Notes under the pieces: generated by a model
What the model saw: only the letters and a program-made list of their open reading frames with translations
What the model was told of the DNA's origin: nothing
Database searches by the model: none
DNA from: Chloroflexota bacterium
GTDB lineage: Bacteria; Chloroflexota; Anaerolineae; Aggregatilineales; UBA2796
Length of the DNA stretch: 9,389 nt
NCBI GenBank assembly: GCA_003695215.1
Contig: RFIM01000220.1
Location: 1 to 9,389 of the forward strand
Direction of reading: 5' to 3'
Made by a program: the position numbers and the translations under genes
Shown: piece after piece, positions 5,282 to 9,389 of the stretch
How positions within the stretch are numbered: the stretch's first letter is position 1
Layout of the letters: each line of letters starts with the position of its first letter

Positions 5282-7201
5282 CTATTCAGTTTTAGTGCGC
5301 CTGCCCAAGGTGCTCAAAATGCCGAGCCGTGCTGCGTTCGGGCGCTGACTATCGCTGAGCGTTGGCTGCTCATCGTAGTGCAACGGCTCTGAGAGCAGCG
5401 CGGCGGTCTGCTCAGGCAAGCGGAACTGCATGTTGTACAGCCGCGCGTACAAGCCGTCTAGCGCCATGAGCTGATCGTGTGTTCCCATCTCGACAATCCT
5501 GCCGCTCTCCAGCACGATGATCCTGCTAGCGATCTTGATCGTGCTCAGGCGATGTGCCACGATGAGCGTGGTGCGCCCTTGCATCAGCCGATCCAGCGCT
5601 TCTTGCACCAGGCGCTCGGACTCGTTATCGAGCGCGCTAGTCGCCTCGTCCAGCAGCAGGATGCGCGGGTCTTTCAGGATAGCGCGCGCAATGGCGACGC
5701 GCTGACGCTGCCCGCCACTCAGCTTCACGCCGCGCTCGCCGACTTCTGTATCGTAGCCTTTTGGCAGAGCCATGATGAAATCGTGCGCGTTAGCGGCTTT
5801 TGCGGCTGCGATGATCGCTGCTTCGTCTGCATCCAAGCGGCCGTAGCGAATGTTCTCGCGCACGCTTCCGCTGAAGAGCGTCGTCTCTTGTGGCACGATG
5901 CCGATCTGAGCGCGCAGGCTGGCTTGGCTGATGGTGCGAATGTCGCGTCCATCAAGGTAAATTGTGCCTGCGCTTGGATCGTAGAAGCGCGGAATCAAGT
6001 TAACAATCGTCGTCTTGCCGCTGCCGCTCGGCCCGACCAGCGCCACGATCTCGCCGCTTGCTACCTCGAATGAGATATCCTTCAGCACTTCAATGCCATC
6101 TTCGTAAGCGAACGAGACATTCTCAAACTTGATATGCCCACTTGTTGTGCTGATCGAGATCGCCTGAGGCGCATCCACGACAGTGGATTGCGTATCTAGC
6201 GCCTCGAAGACGCGCCGCACGCCGCCCAGAGTGCTGCGCAGCTCGGCGTAAAAGCTCGCTAAGCCGCCCAGATTGGCTGCGATTGAGACGCCATAGATCA
6301 AGAAGCTGCTGATCACAGGCAAGGTCAGGCGCCCTTCGATGACCTCGCGCCCGCCGAACCACAAGATCGCCGCTAAAGAGCCAAAGCCGAGAAAGGCCAT
6401 CAGCGCGCCAAAGGCAGCGCGATACAGCGTCAAGCGCAGCGCCGTCTTGAAGGTCTTCTCCGTGCCGCGATAGTAGCGCTCGATCTCATAATCCTCGCGC
6501 ACGAAGCTCTTGACGATGCGCACGCCCTGAATCGCCTCTTGGGCGTCGGCGCTAGCAGCAGCCAGCTCATCCTGATAGCGCGTCGAGAGCCGCTGCAGCG
6601 GCCTGCCAAAGACGATAGCGACCACGAACAAGGATGGTATCAAAACCAAGATAAAGAGCGTAAGCGCAGGATTGAGCACGAAGACGATCGCGATCGAGCC
6701 GACGAGCGCCAACACATTGCTCAAGAGCGACGTGATGTTGGTTGTCAGCAGCGTGCGCACAAGGTTCACGTCGCTGCTCAGGCGGGAGAGAATCTCGCCA
6801 ACGCGCCGCAAGACGAAAAATTCAAGCGAAAGGCGCTGGATATGTGCATAAAGCTGATTACGCAGCCGAAAGACGATTTTCTCGCCGATATAGGCGAGAT
6901 TATAGTTTTGGACGAAGGTCAGGAATGCTTGGGCAAAAAATAAGCCGACTAAAGTCAGCGTGAGCGCGTTGAGCGCTTCGTAGCCTTGTTGCGCCAGCAC
7001 AGCGCCGAGCAAATCGGCGATCACCAGCGGGAAAATCAAGCCGAGGCCAGTGGCGAAGAGCAGGCTGAAGATGGCGAGCGCCAAGCGCGCTCGATGTGGC
7101 GCCAAGTAGCTGAACAAGCGCTGCCAATTGATCGGCCTCTTAGGCGCCGCTGAAGGCTCAGGTTTCGGCGGCGTTGTGTTCCTCTCAGGATCGTCAAACA
7201 T
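5282..7201 (-). CDS. ABC exporter half-transporter (ABCB/MsbA-type, fused membrane and ATPase domains)
   Basis: This 639-residue type IV ABC exporter works as a homodimer or with a partner to pump a lipid, peptide or drug outward. A Pro-rich N-terminus (1-25) precedes six predicted helices between about 38 and 310 (two near 42-70 and 78-96, two near 155-200, two near 263-310). The ATPase domain starts at about 357. It has the A-loop region FAYEDG, Walker A GPSGSGKT (390-397), Q438, signature LSGGQ (494-498), Walker B ILLLDE (514-519), D-loop SALD and H550. All sites are intact, so both ATP sites of a homodimer should work. A 40-residue polar tail follows the usual end. The ATG lies 7 nt after the cytochrome c stop, with only a weak GAGTGAG ahead, which suggests coupled translation. 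The substrate is unknown; lipid export is the default guess from MsbA similarity. Confidence 0.95.
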   Translation of the reverse strand: MFDDPERNTTPPKPEPSAAPKRPINWQRLFSYLAPHRARLALAIFSLLFATGLGLIFPLVIADLLGAVLAQQGYEALNALTLTLVGLFFAQAFLTFVQNYNLAYIGEKIVFRLRNQLYAHIQRLSLEFFVLRRVGEILSRLSSDVNLVRTLLTTNITSLLSNVLALVGSIAIVFVLNPALTLFILVLIPSLFVVAIVFGRPLQRLSTRYQDELAAASADAQEAIQGVRIVKSFVREDYEIERYYRGTEKTFKTALRLTLYRAAFGALMAFLGFGSLAAILWFGGREVIEGRLTLPVISSFLIYGVSIAANLGGLASFYAELRSTLGGVRRVFEALDTQSTVVDAPQAISISTTSGHIKFENVSFAYEDGIEVLKDISFEVASGEIVALVGPSGSGKTTIVNLIPRFYDPSAGTIYLDGRDIRTISQASLRAQIGIVPQETTLFSGSVRENIRYGRLDADEAAIIAAAKAANAHDFIMALPKGYDTEVGERGVKLSGGQRQRVAIARAILKDPRILLLDEATSALDNESERLVQEALDRLMQGRTTLIVAHRLSTIKIASRIIVLESGRIVEMGTHDQLMALDGLYARLYNMQFRLPEQTAALLSEPLHYDEQPTLSDSQRPNAARLGILSTLGRRTKTE

Positions 7202-7208
7202 AGCAAGC

Positions 7209-9143
7209 TCACTCTTTCTTGGATGCGGGATCGGTCAAGCGGGCCAAAGCCGCCTTGAGCGCGGCGCGGCGGGCTTGGTAGGCCTCAGCAGCGATCTCGC
7301 CACGTTCAAACTGCGCGTCCAGCGCTGCGATTTGCGCGATCAGCGCTGCGCTCTCGCCTTTGGCCACAGGCGCAGGCATATCGCGCCGATGCAGCCACCA
7401 AAGCGCGCCGAGCGTGCCAAGCAGGGCAACTAACGCGCCGAAGATCAAGATGACCAGAGCGAGATCAGCTGAGGAAGCGCCGATCGCGCCGAGCGCCACG
7501 CTGATGGTGATGTTGGCATTCGCCGCGAGCGGCTCGCGCAGTGCGTAGGTATCGTAGCTACCGCTCTCAAGCACAACAGGCTCGTCGCGGCTGAAGCGCG
7601 GATCGCTGATCTGGGCGCCGCTGGCTTGTGGCACGTTCACCACAAGCGCGTTGATACGATAGCGGTTCGGCTGATTGATCAGGATATTGGCTGCAGCAAA
7701 GGGCAGCTCATAGCTGAATTGCAGCAGGGCGACTTCGGATGGTTGCAAGGGCGCGATGCTAACCAAGCGCGGCTGCGGCGTGTGAGCGTCTAGGATGCGG
7801 AAACGCGTGGCTGAGTCCGCTGCAAGGCGCACGGCGCTCGCGCCGACGGGCAGCTCAAAGGTCAGTGCAATGCGTTGATTATCCTGAGTGCGCTCTTCAG
7901 TCAGGAAGAGCGTCTCGCCGAGATTGCGGATGCGCGCTGCTGCTTGGACTAGCGCTCGGTTGGGCGCGATCACGTCCACGAAGAGGCGCTGCAGCTCGAT
8001 CACCACATTGGAGGGATCGGCGCTCACAGGGAAGAGCGGCAGCTCGATGCTGAGCGCATCAGGCGCTTCTGCGCCCAGCAAAAGCGGCTGGCTGAACTGC
8101 ATGACGCTATCGTATTCAGCGCTGGCAATGTACACTGCGCCGCTTTGTTTCAGCACGCCCTCAAATTCAAAGGTCTGGTCGGCGCGCAGGGCAGCCTGAT
8201 AGCGGGCGAGCTCGCGCGGGCTGTGGGCGCCAAGGGCGATCACGCGCAAGGTGATGGCCTGTCCTTCGGCGAGCGGCGAGGGCGCGCGCACGACGCCGCG
8301 CACGCTGAAAGTCTGGGCGCTGGCTGCAGCCGTTGGGCTGGGCGACAGCGCTGCTTCTTCAGTCGCCGCGGGCGCAGCATTTTGCGCCACGACATAAGCG
8401 ACGCGCTGGTCAGGTGGCTGCAAGAGCAGATCGGCTGAATCCCATGAGAGCGCGCGCAAAAAAGCAATGGCGGCGTAGCGATCGGTCTCGCTCAAGTCGG
8501 TGAAGACGTGATTCGGCACCTTAGGCAAGCCCTGCGTCAGCGTCTGGAAGAGCGCGACGTCGCTCTTGGCGATCAGGTAGGCAGGCTCAGTCAGATCAGG
8601 CACGTTGGCCTGGCCTTTGCCGACGGCGCCGTGGCAAGCGGCGCAGCGCGTCTCCCAGATTTGCCCGCCGCGCACGATCTGCTCGGGTGTGTAGCGCAAG
8701 CTATAGGCGAAGCTGACCACATCCCAGCGCGCTTGCTCATCCAGGCGCGCGCGCCAAGGCGGCATCAGGCAGGCGACAGTGCCGTTATTGCCGTTTGTGG
8801 TCAGGCCGAACCATGCTAGCGGCGTCTTGCCACGATTTTCAGGGTCGGCGAGGCGCGGCTGGCAAGCGAAGGCTGCTGCTGAGGGCCCGTCCCATTGCCC
8901 TGCTAAGCCGTGACATTGGGCGCAGCCTTGCGCGCTGCCGAAAATCTCGGCGCCGCGCGCCAAATTGACGCGAGCAGGCGGCCTGCCCAAATCCGGCTGT
9001 GGCGTCGGTGTGATGGTTGGCAATGGCATGGTGCGGATAATCGGCGGCTCGCCTGCCAGGTTCGTGCAAGCCGAGAGCAGCAACAGCAAAGCGGCGCCAA
9101 GCGCGATACGGAAAGGAAAGGACGAGCGCATAGAAGGTATCAA
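7209..9143 (-). CDS. Di-haem cytochrome c lipoprotein with beta-sandwich region, membrane helix and cytoplasmic helical tail
   Basis: The 644-residue protein starts with a lipoprotein signal (LLLLLSAC, lipid-bearing C26) and a Pro/Thr linker. Two cytochrome c domains follow, with CAQCH at 74-78 and CAACH at 167-171. The first has a fitting distal Met in MPPW (M127) and an extra Cys pair, C94 and C125. The second lacks the MPAF-type motif and reads PNHVFTDLS (210-218), so H212 may replace Met. Residues 278-345 look like a carboxypeptidase-regulatory-like beta-sandwich (FSVRGVV, FEFEGVL, VYIASAEYD). A second beta-rich region covers about 365-550. A membrane helix lies at about 559-584, followed by HRR and a tail (600-636) with a short two-helix motif. 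The protein is thus held by lipid at one end and a helix at the other. It is inferred to be an extracytoplasmic electron carrier. The TTG at 9143 overlaps the preceding stop (TTGA); ATG at 9131 is an alternative, and neither has a good binding site. Confidence 0.9.
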   Translation of the reverse strand: MIPSMRSSFPFRIALGAALLLLLSACTNLAGEPPIIRTMPLPTITPTPQPDLGRPPARVNLARGAEIFGSAQGCAQCHGLAGQWDGPSAAAFACQPRLADPENRGKTPLAWFGLTTNGNNGTVACLMPPWRARLDEQARWDVVSFAYSLRYTPEQIVRGGQIWETRCAACHGAVGKGQANVPDLTEPAYLIAKSDVALFQTLTQGLPKVPNHVFTDLSETDRYAAIAFLRALSWDSADLLLQPPDQRVAYVVAQNAAPAATEEAALSPSPTAAASAQTFSVRGVVRAPSPLAEGQAITLRVIALGAHSPRELARYQAALRADQTFEFEGVLKQSGAVYIASAEYDSVMQFSQPLLLGAEAPDALSIELPLFPVSADPSNVVIELQRLFVDVIAPNRALVQAAARIRNLGETLFLTEERTQDNQRIALTFELPVGASAVRLAADSATRFRILDAHTPQPRLVSIAPLQPSEVALLQFSYELPFAAANILINQPNRYRINALVVNVPQASGAQISDPRFSRDEPVVLESGSYDTYALREPLAANANITISVALGAIGASSADLALVILIFGALVALLGTLGALWWLHRRDMPAPVAKGESAALIAQIAALDAQFERGEIAAEAYQARRAALKAALARLTDPASKKE

Positions 9144-9389
9144 GGTTCGGTTCTCGGTTGACGTGCGGCGCGAATGGCTGCCTCGAGCGCGGCTTCACGC
9201 TCTGCCTCAAGGCGTTGCGCGAGCTGCGCGCCGCGTTGCAGTAGCGCCTCGCGCTGTGCCAGGTAATCCGCTTGGGCAAGCTTACCCGTCTGATAATCGA
9301 ATTCAAGGTCGCGCAAGGTTTGCAGCACAGCCTCGCGCTCTTGGGCCAACTGCTGTACGAGCGGCATCTTGCCAAACTCGACTTCGAAA
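9140..9389 (-). CDS. CcmI-like protein, C-terminal part (cut by window edge)
   Basis: The frame is open to the right edge (FEVEFGK before the first Met at 9367), so this is probably the 3' end of a longer gene, not a complete 75-residue protein. The visible part is highly charged and helical. It contains LRDLEFDYQTGKLAQADYLAQ, shown here as LRDLEFDY, TGKL and ADYLAQREAL: a helix, a Gly turn, then a Tyr-containing helix. This pattern is typical of the cytoplasmic segment of CcmI-type cytochrome c biogenesis proteins and of similar short proteins beside cytochrome genes. It ends in a basic tail (AARQPRTEP). The stop overlaps the cytochrome c TTG start by 3 nt, so translation is probably coupled. 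The neighbouring cytochrome supports a role in cytochrome c maturation, but the N-terminal membrane part needed to confirm it lies outside the window. Confidence 0.6.
   Translation of the reverse strand, partial: FEVEFGKMPLVQQLAQEREAVLQTLRDLEFDYQTGKLAQADYLAQREALLQRGAQLAQRLEAEREAALEAAIRAARQPRTEP

Noticed and set aside
5477..6073. 198-residue plus-strand frame opposite the ABC ATPase domain
   Set aside because: It is a shadow of the transporter gene, whose ATPase motifs are all intact.
8839..9375. 178-residue minus-strand frame over the cytochrome start and the CcmI-like gene
   Set aside because: It overlaps two better-supported genes in another frame and lacks recognisable features.
1..9389. 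CRISPR array, insertion sequence, tRNA or rRNA gene, attachment site
   Set aside because: No evenly spaced direct repeats outside the coding linker, no transposase or integrase motifs, and no cloverleaf or rRNA core sequence was seen.

Overview
The window is a GC-rich (about 60% by eye) bacterial chromosomal segment, densely packed with genes. It shows no mobile element, tRNA, rRNA or CRISPR array. Several traits suggest a member of the Chloroflexota, perhaps Anaerolineae-like. These are a long Thr/Pro-rich linker of the TFTATATPT type in a membrane protein, a large lipid-anchored cytochrome c with a Pro/Thr linker and a C-terminal membrane helix, and a preceding gene with a CcmI-like helical motif. 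This assignment is inferred from style; no marker gene is present.

Layout. (1) Left block, minus strand: nth (endonuclease III, TTG start) followed by the start of an unidentified helical protein, joined by a GTGA overlap and cut by the left edge. (2) A short divergent intergenic region (911-1030) with an extended -10 promoter for the rightward genes and a weaker leftward promoter for nth. (3) Plus-strand block: a two-helix membrane protein with a Thr/Pro linker, a PIG-L/LmbE deacetylase, a biotin carboxylase and a biotin carrier protein. The last three are tightly spaced. (4) Minus-strand block, read right to left: the C-terminal part of a CcmI-like protein cut by the right edge, a di-haem cytochrome c lipoprotein, a complete ABC exporter half-transporter and a CheY-like response regulator. 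The response regulator meets the biotin carrier gene tail to tail with a 31-bp overlap.

How the genes may work together. The biotin carboxylase and carrier together equal one acyl-CoA carboxylase alpha subunit of about 665 codons. They lie in the same reading frame and are separated by a single TAG plus one codon, with a good ribosome binding site for the second part. No carboxyltransferase gene is present, so the partner must be elsewhere. The right-hand block looks like the end of a cytochrome c or respiratory gene group. The cytochrome's second haem domain lacks the usual distal Met motif, and its cytoplasmic tail repeats a helical motif also found in the preceding gene.

The most notable whole-window signal is near absence of CCGG: one site found by hand scan in 9.4 kb, against tens expected, while GGCC is present more than 30 times. 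This suggests long-term selection or mutation against CCGG, as a restriction-modification or methylation system would produce. I see no convincing undescribed multi-gene defence or mobile system here.
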